In this document: positions 1 through 7,993 of the stretch, in pieces
How the letters are laid out: every line of letters starts with the position of its first letter
Position numbering within the stretch: position 1 is the first letter of the stretch
Assembly (NCBI GenBank): GCA_002441005.1
Contig: DJWO01000012.1
Span: 85,307-149,306 of the forward strand
Reading direction: 5' to 3'
Source: Candidatus Aminicenantes bacterium UBA6228
Lineage (GTDB): Bacteria > Acidobacteriota > Aminicenantia > Aminicenantales > Saccharicenantaceae
DNA: 64,000 nt
Made by a program: the position numbers and the translations under genes
Notes under the pieces: model-generated
Told to the model about the DNA's origin: nothing
Seen by the model: the letters and a program-made list of their open reading frames with translations, nothing else
Databases searched by the model: none

Positions 1-205
1 CGGCCACCCGGCCGATGGATGGCACCAGTATGGTCAGACAAAGCATATAACCCATGACTATCCACATAATGACAGAAAAGCTGGTATTCAGACTTTTCAT
101 AATATCGGGCAGAGAAATCATCAGCATACTGCCGTTTAAAACAGAAAAAAGGGCACCGAGAGTAGTACAGGACAAAGCCAGCCATTTATAGGGAACTTTC
201 TTCAT
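1..205 (-). CDS. MFS drug exporter (DHA2/EmrB-QacA-like), N-terminal part, runs off window edge
   Basis: Sixty-eight N-terminal codons are visible before the window ends. The frame starts MKKVPYKWLALSCTTLGALF and continues through a first membrane helix, the segment MISLPDIMKSLNTSFSVIMW and a second helix. This is the layout of the first two helices of 14-helix EmrB/QacA-type exporters, in which a LDxTIVNVALP segment is typical; here an Asn stands where the TM1 Asp usually is. The ATG overlaps the stop codon of the merR gene by one base (TGATG), so the two are translationally coupled. A MerR regulator coupled to an exporter suggests drug or small-molecule efflux induced by its substrate. The substrate cannot be inferred, and the rest of the gene lies outside the window. 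Confidence 0.8.
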   Translation of the reverse strand, partial: MKKVPYKWLALSCTTLGALFSVLNGSMLMISLPDIMKSLNTSFSVIMWIVMGYMLCLTILVPSIGRVA

Positions 206-624
206 CAGACATCTTCCTTTTCAACCTTGTCTTCTAAGCTGTTCAGCTGGGACAGGAGATTTTCAAATTTTTCCTGGCTGGCCCTCAATTTATTAATTTT
301 TTCCTCTATTAAGTTAATCTGCCTTCTTATCATCTCAATATAATTTTTGAGGGTGGCCAGGTCAGCGGTTTCAGTTGACAGTATTTTTTTAACCTCACTG
401 TCAAGCTCAAGAGCATTCTTGATTTCGGCCAGGCTAAAGGCCAGGGATTCTTTTAACGAAATTATCCTCAGGATTTTCTCTATGTCTTCATCAGTATAGA
501 GCCGGTAAGCAGATTCGGTCCTCTGCGGAGAGATAAGGTTCAAATCCTCATAATACCTGATAGCCCTTTTAGTCAGGCCTGTTTTATTGGCAACTTCGTC
601 AATTCTATAATATTTGTTACCCAT
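205..624 (-). CDS. MerR family transcriptional regulator
   Basis: A 139-residue protein with the MerR winged helix-turn-helix at residues 5-75 (YRIDEVANKTGLTKRAIRYY, then a wing with SAYRLYTDEDI) and a long C-terminal coiled coil from about residue 80 to 130 for dimerisation. It has no cysteine, so it is unlikely to be a metal or thiol sensor of the CueR, MerR or SoxR kind; a small hydrophobic ligand or drug is more likely. It is the first gene of a two-gene unit with the MFS exporter, overlapping it by one base. A dyad-containing promoter lies just upstream, so autoregulation is likely. The ligand is unknown. Confidence 0.88.
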   Translation of the reverse strand: MGNKYYRIDEVANKTGLTKRAIRYYEDLNLISPQRTESAYRLYTDEDIEKILRIISLKESLAFSLAEIKNALELDSEVKKILSTETADLATLKNYIEMIRRQINLIEEKINKLRASQEKFENLLSQLNSLEDKVEKEDV

Positions 625-645
625 AGCCGTCCTGTTAATCCAGGC

Positions 646-680
646 ATTTTACTCTTGATTAACATTAACGTCAAGGTTAA
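646..680 (-). promoter_or_regulatory. Promoter and MerR-type operator for merR-MFS
   Basis: On the minus strand TTGACG (669-674) and TAAAAT (646-651) are separated by 17 bases. An imperfect 22-bp palindrome centred on ACGT spans 659-680, with outer arms TTAAC and GTTAA, and overlaps the -35 box. MerR proteins bind dyads of this kind at their own promoters. The 17-base spacer is shorter than the 19-20 bases usual for MerR-activated promoters. Confidence 0.5.
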
Positions 681-789
681 TCCTGGTTTTTTTCTGGCAT
701 TTTTTGGGGAGAAATCCCCTCAACAGGCAAAACTTATTACCTGTAGCCAATTCTGAATCTAATTATTATGATTTACCTGTCTATTAGTT

Positions 790-822
790 ATTCTATTCGA
801 CACCGGCGGCTATGAATAGAAT
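790..822. repeat. Perfect 9-bp inverted repeat upstream of the yggS promoter
   Basis: ATTCTATTC (790-798) and GAATAGAAT (814-822) are exact reverse complements with a 15-base spacer. The repeat ends four bases before the -35 box of the yggS promoter, where an activator site would sit. It could also form a hairpin in a read-through transcript, but no T-run follows. Confidence 0.5.
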
Positions 823-825
823 TTG

Positions 826-872
826 TTGAGTCCGGTTCTGGCTTTAAGTATAATTTTCTGGAATAATTATTC
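826..872 (+). promoter_or_regulatory. Promoter and palindromic operator of yggS
   Basis: TTGAGT (826-831) and TATAAT (849-854) are 17 bases apart, a strong sigma-70 match. The perfect 12-bp palindrome GAATAATTATTC (861-872) falls at the predicted transcription start, a position suited to a repressor. The regulator is unknown. Confidence 0.6.
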
Positions 873-901
873 TAAGTCAGGGAAAGATTGACCAGATTAT
901 T

Positions 902-1576
902 ATGAAGACCGGCAATTTGGATTACATCAGGGAGAACGTAAAATCAGTCTTAAAGGAGCTTCCACCCGGAGTGGAGCTGGTGGCTGCCGCCAAACAACAG
1001 AGTCCAGAAAAAATAGAGGCAGCTATTGAAGCCGGAATAAAAATTATCGGCGAAAACTATATCCAGGAAGCTGTAACTGCCTTTGAAGCCATAGGGCACC
1101 TGGTCAGCTGGTCTTTTATCGGGCATCTTCAGAAAAATAAAGTAAAAAAAGCCATAGAGATTTTTGATCTGATTGAGACGGTAGATTCAGTTGAACTGGC
1201 CGAGGAAATAAACAGGAGAGCCCTTCTCCAGGGGAAGATTATGCCCGTTCTGATTGAAGTTAACTCAGGGCGTGAACCGCAGAAGTTCGGGATCTTCCCC
1301 GAAAAGGTGGAAGATCTGGCCCGGGCAATCATCGCTTTTTCGAATCTCAGGCTGGCTGGATTGATGACGATGGGACCCGCCGAAGGCCAGCCGGAGGAAG
1401 CCAGGCCCTATTTCCGGGAAACCAGGCAGCTATATGATTATCTTAGAAATCTGAATTTGCCCCGGGTTGATCTGCACATTTTATCAATGGGCATGACTAA
1501 TTCTTACAGGATAGCTATCGAAGAAGGGGCCACCAGGGTGCGTCTTGGAACAAAAATTTTTGGGCCCCGCTCATAA
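902..1576 (+). CDS. YggS/PROSC family PLP-binding protein
   Basis: A 224-residue single-domain PLP-binding protein of the YggS/PLPBP family, which has an alanine-racemase-like barrel without a catalytic partner domain and buffers pyridoxal phosphate in the cytoplasm. The PLP lysine is K31 in VAAAKQQSPE. Family landmarks follow: IGENYIQEA, FIGHLQKNK, IEVNSGREPQKFG, GLMTMGP and, near the end, LSMGMTNSY and TRVRLGTKIFG. Length is normal for the family. No good SD precedes the ATG. It starts a transcription unit with its own promoter and is probably co-transcribed with the MFS gene 42 bases downstream; the two have no obvious shared function. Confidence 0.92.
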   Translation: MKTGNLDYIRENVKSVLKELPPGVELVAAAKQQSPEKIEAAIEAGIKIIGENYIQEAVTAFEAIGHLVSWSFIGHLQKNKVKKAIEIFDLIETVDSVELAEEINRRALLQGKIMPVLIEVNSGREPQKFGIFPEKVEDLARAIIAFSNLRLAGLMTMGPAEGQPEEARPYFRETRQLYDYLRNLNLPRVDLHILSMGMTNSYRIAIEEGATRVRLGTKIFGPRS

Positions 1577-1618
1577 ATTGATTCTCAATCTATTAACTTT
1601 AAAAAGCTGAGGTGTTGA

Positions 1619-2992
1619 ATGAAAAACAGGTGGTGGGTAGTTTTTGGCGCCATTATTATTCAGATCAGTCTGGGAGCTGTTTATATCTGGAGCGTTTTTC
1701 AGACTCCCCTCCTCGCCCATTTTCCAGCCTGGAATGAAAGGCAGGTGACTTTGCCTGCCCAGATTATTCTGGCCTGCTTTGCCCTGGGTGTTATTATTGC
1801 CGGGCGGATTCAGGATAAAATAGGGCCCAGGCCGGTCGCTCTGGCTGGCGGCCTGCTGCTGGCGGCCGGTTTAATGCTGGCCAGCCTCACCGGTCATTTT
1901 GAGCCGGCTAAGGCTTTGTCCTGGCTGACTTTGACTTATTCGGTTCTGGGCGGGCTGGGAATTGGCACGGCTTATGTCTGTCCTATTGCTACTTGTGTTA
2001 AATGGTTTCCGGACAAAAGAGGGCTGATTACCGGTCTGGCCGTAGCTGGCTTCGGAGCTGGAGCTTTCTTTTTTGCGCCGCTGGCTAAAGCACTAATCGA
2101 TGGAGGGTATTACCAGCTTTTCGGGAAAAACCTTTTTCCTTTGCCGGCAGCTGGGCTGTTTAATACCTTCCTGATTTTTGGACTCATTTTTCTGGTCACC
2201 ATTATTGGCGGGGCTTTCTTTCTGAAAAATCCGGAGCCTGGTTATAGGCCGGCTGGCTGGAATCCGGCCAAGGAAGTGACTGCAGCCGGCGGTCAAAAAG
2301 TAAACTTCAGTCCCTCCCGGATGTTTCGTAGCTGGCAGTTCTGGTTACTCTGGTTTGTTTTCCTGATTGGCTGTGGCGGCGGATTAATGATCATCATGAA
2401 AGCTGCACCTATCTGGCAATCCGTGGCTCTTTCCAGCTTGAAGGAAGCCGGCTCTATGAGGCTGGAGCAAATTGCCTCAGCTGGCGCTTTAGCCGTCTCC
2501 ATTCTGGCCATTTTTAATTCCTTAGGAAGGATTATCTGGGGTAAAATATCTGATCTCTCAAGCCGGAAGTCAACCCTTTTAGCCATCTTTTTTATTGAGG
2601 GGCTGACCATGCTGCTTTTGCCTCAGATGAAGGCTTTTTCTATATTTTTAACCGGTATTTCGATGATTGGCCTGTGCTTTGGCGGGCTGCTGGCTGTCCT
2701 GCCAGCCATCACCGCTGATTTTTTCGGGACCGAGCATTACGGAGCAAATTATGGCTGGATGTTCAGCGCTTATGGAGCAGGCGGAATTCTCGGTCCTTAT
2801 TTAGCCGCCCGGCTGATGAAGACCTCAGCTATCGTCAAAATCAGACAATTTCAGGCCGGGCAGGAAAATCCAGTTCAAACCATTGTTGTTGGCGATTACC
2901 GGCTGGCTTTTCTCCTGGCCGGTGCTCTCTGCCTGGCTGCCGCTGCGGCCTTACTGCTGCTTAAACAACCCGGGGTTGAGGAAAACCAGTGA
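1619..2992 (+). CDS. OFA-family MFS transporter (oxalate/formate antiporter-like)
   Basis: A 457-residue 12-helix major facilitator. The opening RWWVVFGAIIIQISLGAVYI with WSVF following is characteristic of the OFA (oxalate:formate antiporter) family, as are the second-helix loop with RIQDKIGPRPVALAGG and the C-terminal-half loop GRIIWGKISD. OFA members exchange or import small carboxylates such as oxalate, formate, lactate or pyruvate; the actual substrate cannot be read here. The start has GAGG nine bases upstream. It follows yggS by 42 bases, so shared transcription is likely. Its last bases carry a GTGA overlap with a short open frame that I could not support as a gene. Confidence 0.85.
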   Translation: MKNRWWVVFGAIIIQISLGAVYIWSVFQTPLLAHFPAWNERQVTLPAQIILACFALGVIIAGRIQDKIGPRPVALAGGLLLAAGLMLASLTGHFEPAKALSWLTLTYSVLGGLGIGTAYVCPIATCVKWFPDKRGLITGLAVAGFGAGAFFFAPLAKALIDGGYYQLFGKNLFPLPAAGLFNTFLIFGLIFLVTIIGGAFFLKNPEPGYRPAGWNPAKEVTAAGGQKVNFSPSRMFRSWQFWLLWFVFLIGCGGGLMIIMKAAPIWQSVALSSLKEAGSMRLEQIASAGALAVSILAIFNSLGRIIWGKISDLSSRKSTLLAIFFIEGLTMLLLPQMKAFSIFLTGISMIGLCFGGLLAVLPAITADFFGTEHYGANYGWMFSAYGAGGILGPYLAARLMKTSAIVKIRQFQAGQENPVQTIVVGDYRLAFLLAGALCLAAAAALLLLKQPGVEENQ

Positions 2993-3158
2993 GGCGACTT
3001 TTTAATTTTGTCCTGGATCAGTGGCTCGTCAGTCCTGAGCCGACTATTAATGGAACCGCCGGCTATCATCCCCGCTGAGCAGGCGGTAGCCAGAGCTTAT
3101 TTCTTTTTACCCAGGCCGGCAACACCAAAGAGGCTGACAATTATTTACCGGCCAATTA

Positions 3159-4427
3159 TCAATCCTGGCTGACTCCAGGATCTGGCTGCTCCTCTTTATC
3201 TTCCTGCTCTTCTCTATCTTCAATGATTTCACCTTCAACCTGAATTATACCGGCTTCCAGCATCTCGGGTTGAACCTGTTTTTTTATGCTGTCAATCTGG
3301 CGCAGAGGCTTTTCCAGTTGATTTTTGCGGGTGGAATTTAAGAATTGAAACTCGGCCTGGGCTTCGTCAATTTTTTTGCCGACTTTTTCTAAGGATTTGA
3401 CAAAAGCCTGCCACTGTTTATAAAAAGATTCGAGCAAAGTCAGAATCTGACCGGCCGTATTCTGCAAATTAAAATTCTCCATGGCCTGACGGATAATGGC
3501 CAGAACCGCATAGAGAGTAATTGGAGAGCAGAGAATGACTTTTTTCTTCAGAGCTTCATCCAGCAGGGCCGGGTCACTTTCATTAATAAAGGCATAGACC
3601 TGCTCATTGGGAATAAAAATCAGGACATAATCGAGAGTGTTGTTTTCGAGATCGATATAATTACGAGTTGTCACCTCTTTTATTCTGGCCCTGGCATCTT
3701 TCAGAAATCGCTGTTTGTAATCTTCTTTTTCCCGATCATTAGCGGCCTCCAGGTAATGGAGATAATTATCCAGGGGGAATTTTACGTCCATGTTAATTTT
3801 CCGGCCCTGAGGCAGGAAAAAGGTATAATCAGGGCGTGACTCGCCGCTATCGCTTGTGGCCTGTTTCTGATAATTAAGCCCTTCGACAAGACCCATCAGC
3901 CGGAGGATATCTTCAGCCATCCTTTCTCCCCACTGACCACGGGTGCGGGTATTAGACAGGGCTTGCCGGAGTTGATGGGTGGTTTCCTGCAGCCGGCCGG
4001 TTTGCTCCAGAGCCTGCCGCAGCTGGTTATCGAGCTGACCAAATTGAGTTGCCCGCTCGTTCTCAAATTTAGTTATTGAATTCCGGAAATTAAGGAGGTC
4101 AGTTTTAATTCCTTCCAGTGTCTGGTCAATAAGCTCTTTTTTCCCTTCAAGTTCTTTTTTACCCAGCTCGGTCTGGCGGCTCAAAACTTCATTGGCCAGT
4201 TTTAAAAACTCGTCAGTATTTTTTTTGAGGGCCTCCATAGAAAGAGGGCCAAAAGAGTCACGCACCCGGTCCAGAAAAATTTCCAGTTCCTGTGTTTTTT
4301 CAGCCTGGGCCTGAGAGACCAGTTGTTGAGCTAAGGCCCTATTCCGTCTTTGATAGAAATGATTTATAACCAGAACCAGAATAGCTCCAAAGGCAGCCCC
4401 GATGGCGAAAGCGATAAATAAATTCAT
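3159..4427 (-). CDS. rmuC: DNA recombination protein RmuC homologue
   Basis: A 422-residue protein with one N-terminal membrane helix (about residues 3-22), a long coiled coil (about 30-170) and the RmuC domain, including RTRGQWGERMAEDILRLMGL and the PDYTFFLPQGRKINMDVKFP stretch that resembles a nuclease-fold core. RmuC limits DNA inversions at short inverted repeats in E. coli; the mechanism is unclear. The start at 4427 was chosen because AAGGAG lies seven bases before that ATG and the membrane helix follows at once; the longer frame reads back into the upstream gene. The C-terminus is a strongly acidic tail rich in E, D and Q. Confidence 0.88.
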   Translation of the reverse strand: MNLFIAFAIGAAFGAILVLVINHFYQRRNRALAQQLVSQAQAEKTQELEIFLDRVRDSFGPLSMEALKKNTDEFLKLANEVLSRQTELGKKELEGKKELIDQTLEGIKTDLLNFRNSITKFENERATQFGQLDNQLRQALEQTGRLQETTHQLRQALSNTRTRGQWGERMAEDILRLMGLVEGLNYQKQATSDSGESRPDYTFFLPQGRKINMDVKFPLDNYLHYLEAANDREKEDYKQRFLKDARARIKEVTTRNYIDLENNTLDYVLIFIPNEQVYAFINESDPALLDEALKKKVILCSPITLYAVLAIIRQAMENFNLQNTAGQILTLLESFYKQWQAFVKSLEKVGKKIDEAQAEFQFLNSTRKNQLEKPLRQIDSIKKQVQPEMLEAGIIQVEGEIIEDREEQEDKEEQPDPGVSQD

Positions 4428-4452
4428 TAAACTGCTCCTTAGATCCTGTTTT

Positions 4453-4893
4453 TCAGACCTCATCATCCCCCGGGCCGGTCTCTGACTGGTCATCATCGGG
4501 GGCAAGGTCAGATTCACTCGCTGAAAAAGATGGCTCAGGCTCTTCACCGGGAAATTCTTCATCCCCTTCACCTTTTTCCGCTTCAGCCATGGCCCGGTCT
4601 ATCTCTTCATTAAAATCGGGGCCCAGTTCATCACCCATTTCCCGCCCGAATTTTTTCATCCAGCGGGCCAGGCTCTCAGGATCATTTTCGTCCAGATCTC
4701 CGAGCTTGGAGGGATCCGCCAGACTTTCCAGCCGTTGTTCTTCTGACCTCAGGAGGGCTACCCTGGAAATTAGCCTCACCAGATCAGTGCCGCCGCAGTG
4801 CTGGCAGCGAGCTTCAAACTGGCTTTTGACAGACAGGAGAAGAAAGGATGATTTCTGACCGCATTGCCGGCAGCGATATTCATAAATTGGCAT
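4453..4893 (-). CDS. FmdB-type zinc ribbon protein with acidic tail
   Basis: A 146-residue protein. Residues 1-42 form the FmdB/CxxC zinc ribbon: MPIYEYRCRQCGQ, then ARCQHCGGTDLVRLIS, giving two CxxC pairs about 23 residues apart. The middle part (LADPSKLGDLDENDPESLAR, then MKKFGREMGDELG) matches the helical tail found in many small FmdB-like proteins. The last 40 residues are almost all acidic or Ser/Pro and look disordered. Family members were first linked to formamidase regulation, but the general function is unknown. GGAGG precedes the ATG. It ends 25 bases before rmuC on the same strand, so the two are probably co-transcribed. Confidence 0.8.
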   Translation of the reverse strand: MPIYEYRCRQCGQKSSFLLLSVKSQFEARCQHCGGTDLVRLISRVALLRSEEQRLESLADPSKLGDLDENDPESLARWMKKFGREMGDELGPDFNEEIDRAMAEAEKGEGDEEFPGEEPEPSFSASESDLAPDDDQSETGPGDDEV

Positions 4894-4975
4894 GGTTTCT
4901 TCCTCCGCCTGTCAGCCTTTCCTCTTATATAATTTATAAAAAAATTGACTGGCTGGCAATCGCAGCTTTCGAAAG

Positions 4976-5306
4976 ATGGGGTCGGGCCAGCCGATTTGTT
5001 TTGTTTTCAATAACTTAAGTTGTCTCCGTGACTGACTGACTTTAGCGAGTCTGGATCAGGTTACTCCTCTTTTATTTAGAGCCAATAAAAAATTTAAACT
5101 CTAAAAATCTTGCGAGATCTTATATTCTTCCATTACTGTGCATGTTCAATGCTTTTCTTATACCTGGTTGAATTGAATGCCGCCAACAGCCAAGCTGTTA
5201 TCTTTAGGTACCAAGTTTTAGATTAATTAATCCACTGTGGCCAAATCAAAATCAGCCAGATCGCCAAGGTGCTGATAATAATACAAATCGGCTGGCCCGA
5301 CCCCAT
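4976..5306. repeat. 331-bp segment closed by a perfect 24-bp inverted repeat; fills most of a 412-base gene-free gap
   Basis: The arm at 4976-4999 (begins ATGGGGTCGGGCCAGC) is the exact reverse complement of 5283-5306. The right arm runs into the stop codon of the GH2 gene. Between the arms are further small dyads: TTTAGAG (5075-5081) with CTCTAAA (5099-5105), and AACAGC/GCTGTT around 5190-5205. The inside is AT-rich, the arms GC-rich. I see no protein frame of substance inside and no clear target-site duplication at the ends. Possible readings are a MITE-like element, a structured non-coding RNA closed by the long helix, or a recombination target. The rest of the gap (4894-4975) is the likely promoter region of the FmdB-rmuC unit. 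Confidence 0.6.
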
Positions 5307-7222
5307 TATTCAAGGGCTGCTTTCTGCTGGTTGACCTTAAAGAAGAAAGCCGGGTCAAATTTCGGCTGCCGGTCAAAGGTATAAAGGCCATTAACTTCCT
5401 GTTCAATGTCATATAGCTGGGTATAGCAAAAGCCAGCTATTTTCGGATTAAACAGCAAGGCTTCGGTCAGAGCTTTATAGCGCTCCAGAAATTCTTCAGA
5501 GCTTCTTGGCCGGTCACCGTAGCCCCAAGCCTTTTCATCCTGCTGTCCTGGATTCCACCAGATGCCGCCGTATTCACTAACAAAATAGGGCTGCCCCCGG
5601 TAAGAGGTATGTCGCTCTCTCGCCCCATTGACAAAAACCTTAGGGGGGCTGGCCAGAAGACCATCATAGGCTTCTTTAAACTTAGCCGCATTCTGTTCAT
5701 AATTGTGGGAATCATAAACATCCGCTTCAACCACATGATATCCGCCAGAAGAATCAATAACCAATCGCGTTGGATCAAGAGCTTTGGTCAGGTAGAAAAT
5801 GCTTTCCATAACGCCAGGATAATTCTGTCCCCACCGCTCATTAAACGGGCACCAGCCAATGATAGCCGGATGGTTGAAATCGCGCTCGACTGCTTCCAGC
5901 CATTCTGATTGAAAAGCGATAAGAGATTCAGGCCGCCCTAAATCCAGGCCCCAATCAGCGAATTCACCCCAGACAATATAGCCTAAGCGATCTGCCCAGT
6001 AGAGAAAACGCCGCTCGAAAACGCGCTGATGCAACCTGGCCCCATCAAAGCCAGCTGCCAGAGAAATTTCAATATCATGGCGCAAAGCCTCATCGGAGGG
6101 AGCGGTATAAATGCCGTCGGGATAAAATCCCTGATCAAGCACCAGGCGCATGAACAAGGGTTTTTTATTGAAATAAATCTTATCTCCCCTGGCTTCTATT
6201 TCTCTCAGGCCAAAATACCCCTTGACCTTGTCCGTAGCCTCAGCCGGGCCGCCAATCCCGGTCGTTAATTCCAGACTGAAATCATAAAGATAAGGTTGCC
6301 TGATTTGCCAGAGCTTTGGATTTTTTATCCTGACTGTAAAGGCTGTCAGCTTAGCTGCTTTTTTTGTTTCCTTAAAAATTATTTTGTGGTTATCGGTTAC
6401 ACTTAGAGTCAGTGAACCGGCCGCCGGTTGCTCATTAAGATAGACCTGAATGACAGCCTGCTGATTATCAAGATCAGGATAAACACGGTATTTTTCAATT
6501 CTGGTAGCCGGCACAGGTTCCAGCCAGACAGTCTGCCAGAGGCCAGTTGTCCGCCGGTACATACAGCCATAGGAATAATACTGTTCGCTCTGCTTGCCAG
6601 CGGGCTGGCGTCCGCTTCGAACATCATCCCGGCACCTGACTACCAGGACATTTTCCGGCCGGGTGCAAAAATCAGTCAGATCAAAGGAAAAAGGTGTATA
6701 GCCGCCGCGATGAGTTCCAACTTTCTGGCCGTTAACCCAGACCGTAGTCTCAAAATCAGCCGCTTCAAAGTTTAATTTGATTCGCTGCCCTTTCCAATCG
6801 GCCGGAATGGAGACCAGCCGTTTGTACCAGGCAGCGGCAATAAAATCGGGAAAACCGATTCCCGACAGCTTGCTCTCCGGGGCAAAGGGCACCTCAATTT
6901 TCCGGTCAAATCCTTCACCTGCCGGTAAACCACGTTCTTCTCCAGAATCAGATAAATCAAGAACAAAATCCCACTGGCCATTTAAATTGAGCCAGCGCGA
7001 GCGGCTGAAATCAGGCCGGGGATATTCTGGCCTGGGAAGAGAAGAAGCTTCTGACTGAGCAGGAGGTGAGATTAAAAAATCTAAAGCCTTTACCCCGCCT
7101 TTCTCACTTCCAGCCAGAGCCGGCGAGGCCAAAAAGAAAAATCCCATGAGGAAGAGACTGAAGGTCAGAGTCAGGCTTTTACTCAGGCTCTTCCCGGGAC
7201 AGGATTTGAATTTATTCTTCAT
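5306..7222 (-). CDS. Secreted glycoside hydrolase family 2 protein (beta-galactosidase/beta-glucuronidase type)
   Basis: With the start at 7222 (GGAGG before the ATG) the protein has 638 residues and begins with a Sec signal peptide ending near ASPALAG (about residue 37). A jelly-roll sugar-binding domain follows (about 75-240: RSRWLNLNGQWDF, WVNGQKVGTHRGGYTPFSFD), then an immunoglobulin-like domain (about 245-345) and a TIM barrel. The general acid/base is E462 in FNERWG and the nucleophile E550 in FVSEYGG, both in the expected GH2 context. Exo-acting beta-glycosidase activity on polysaccharide in the periplasm or outside the cell is likely; the sugar is uncertain. The longer open frame upstream overlaps the methyltransferase and was discarded. 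The 24-bp inverted repeat begins at its stop codon. Confidence 0.88.
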   Translation of the reverse strand: MKNKFKSCPGKSLSKSLTLTFSLFLMGFFFLASPALAGSEKGGVKALDFLISPPAQSEASSLPRPEYPRPDFSRSRWLNLNGQWDFVLDLSDSGEERGLPAGEGFDRKIEVPFAPESKLSGIGFPDFIAAAWYKRLVSIPADWKGQRIKLNFEAADFETTVWVNGQKVGTHRGGYTPFSFDLTDFCTRPENVLVVRCRDDVRSGRQPAGKQSEQYYSYGCMYRRTTGLWQTVWLEPVPATRIEKYRVYPDLDNQQAVIQVYLNEQPAAGSLTLSVTDNHKIIFKETKKAAKLTAFTVRIKNPKLWQIRQPYLYDFSLELTTGIGGPAEATDKVKGYFGLREIEARGDKIYFNKKPLFMRLVLDQGFYPDGIYTAPSDEALRHDIEISLAAGFDGARLHQRVFERRFLYWADRLGYIVWGEFADWGLDLGRPESLIAFQSEWLEAVERDFNHPAIIGWCPFNERWGQNYPGVMESIFYLTKALDPTRLVIDSSGGYHVVEADVYDSHNYEQNAAKFKEAYDGLLASPPKVFVNGARERHTSYRGQPYFVSEYGGIWWNPGQQDEKAWGYGDRPRSSEEFLERYKALTEALLFNPKIAGFCYTQLYDIEQEVNGLYTFDRQPKFDPAFFFKVNQQKAALE

Positions 7223-7310
7223 TTTTTCCTCCAGACCACATTCGCTCTGAAATTTATTTTTAAATATATTTTCAAATTTTAAAATTTTATCCTGCCGAAA
7301 CATTTTGAAA

Positions 7311-7907
7311 TCAGCCTGGCTTACTGGCGACAAGGATAATCTCAAAATCGGTCCGGGCCTTTTTTATATTCAGTCCATTAGCTTTCAGATACTCTTCAAT
7401 CTCGGCCAGGCTAATCCCGGAAACTTCATGCTCGTCTCCCTCCAGGCGATGGATTTCGGCCATCATGGCCAGTCCTCGTTCATTAAAATCACTTATGACC
7501 AGCTTTCCAGAAGGGCCCAGCACCCGCTGGAGTTCATCCATGACCCGGTAAGGATTTTTCAAATGATGAATCAGATTGACAGCAAAAATGACATCAAAGG
7601 AACCATCCGCCAAAGACAGATTTTCTCCATCTTCCTGCCTGAGTTCGACCAGTTCAACCAGACCATTGGCTTCTAGGTTCAGGCGGGCAAAATCCAGCTG
7701 CTCGACTGACTGATCAAAACTCACCAGGTGGTAGCCCAGCCTGGCCAGGTTGAGGGCCAAATGCCCCCGGCCCGTTCCTGCCTCAAGAATCCGACCGTCC
7801 AGCGGCCTGGCCGCTTCAATCACAGCCAGCCTTTCCCGGTCAAGGTCGTAACCATATCTGGCCTGAAGTTCTTTTCTTCTGGCTAACCTGGAGAGAGCCT
7901 CACTCAT
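7311..7907 (-). CDS. Class I SAM-dependent methyltransferase
   Basis: A 198-residue Rossmann-fold methyltransferase. Motif I is ILEAGTGRGHLALNLA (about residues 40-55), the acidic residue after strand 2 is in LVSFDQS, motif II/III is LRQEDGENL, and the post-motif segment FDVIFAVNLIHHLKNPYRVM resembles methyltransferase type 11/25 proteins. The substrate cannot be predicted. It lies 86 bases after the acyl-CoA synthetase gene and 88 bases before the GH2 start on the same strand. The gap before it holds a small stem (GTGGT/ACCAC around 7955) without a T-run. Confidence 0.8.
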   Translation of the reverse strand: MSEALSRLARRKELQARYGYDLDRERLAVIEAARPLDGRILEAGTGRGHLALNLARLGYHLVSFDQSVEQLDFARLNLEANGLVELVELRQEDGENLSLADGSFDVIFAVNLIHHLKNPYRVMDELQRVLGPSGKLVISDFNERGLAMMAEIHRLEGDEHEVSGISLAEIEEYLKANGLNIKKARTDFEIILVASKPG

Positions 7908-7993
7908 TTGCTCGCTCTCCTTTTCCTCTATTGCTCATCCAGCCTTTTCTGGTTGTGGTTTTAAGACCACGTTTAGAACCGGCCTGGTGCTTT

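Noticed and set aside
2990..3158. A GTG-started 29-codon frame overlapping the OFA transporter stop, and a second short frame (about 40 codons) in the same gap
   Set aside because: Neither has an SD or recognisable similarity, and joining them would need a frameshift. The segment may be a remnant but cannot be supported as a gene.
5227..5412. 61-codon minus-strand frame running through the GH2 end into the inverted-repeat element
   Set aside because: It is out of frame with GH2, whose own C-terminus is of normal length, and shows no family resemblance; no sign that GH2 is frameshifted.
7945..7970. GTGGT/ACCAC stem after the acyl-CoA synthetase gene as terminator
   Set aside because: It is short, has no T-run, and the genes on both sides run in the same direction with small gaps.
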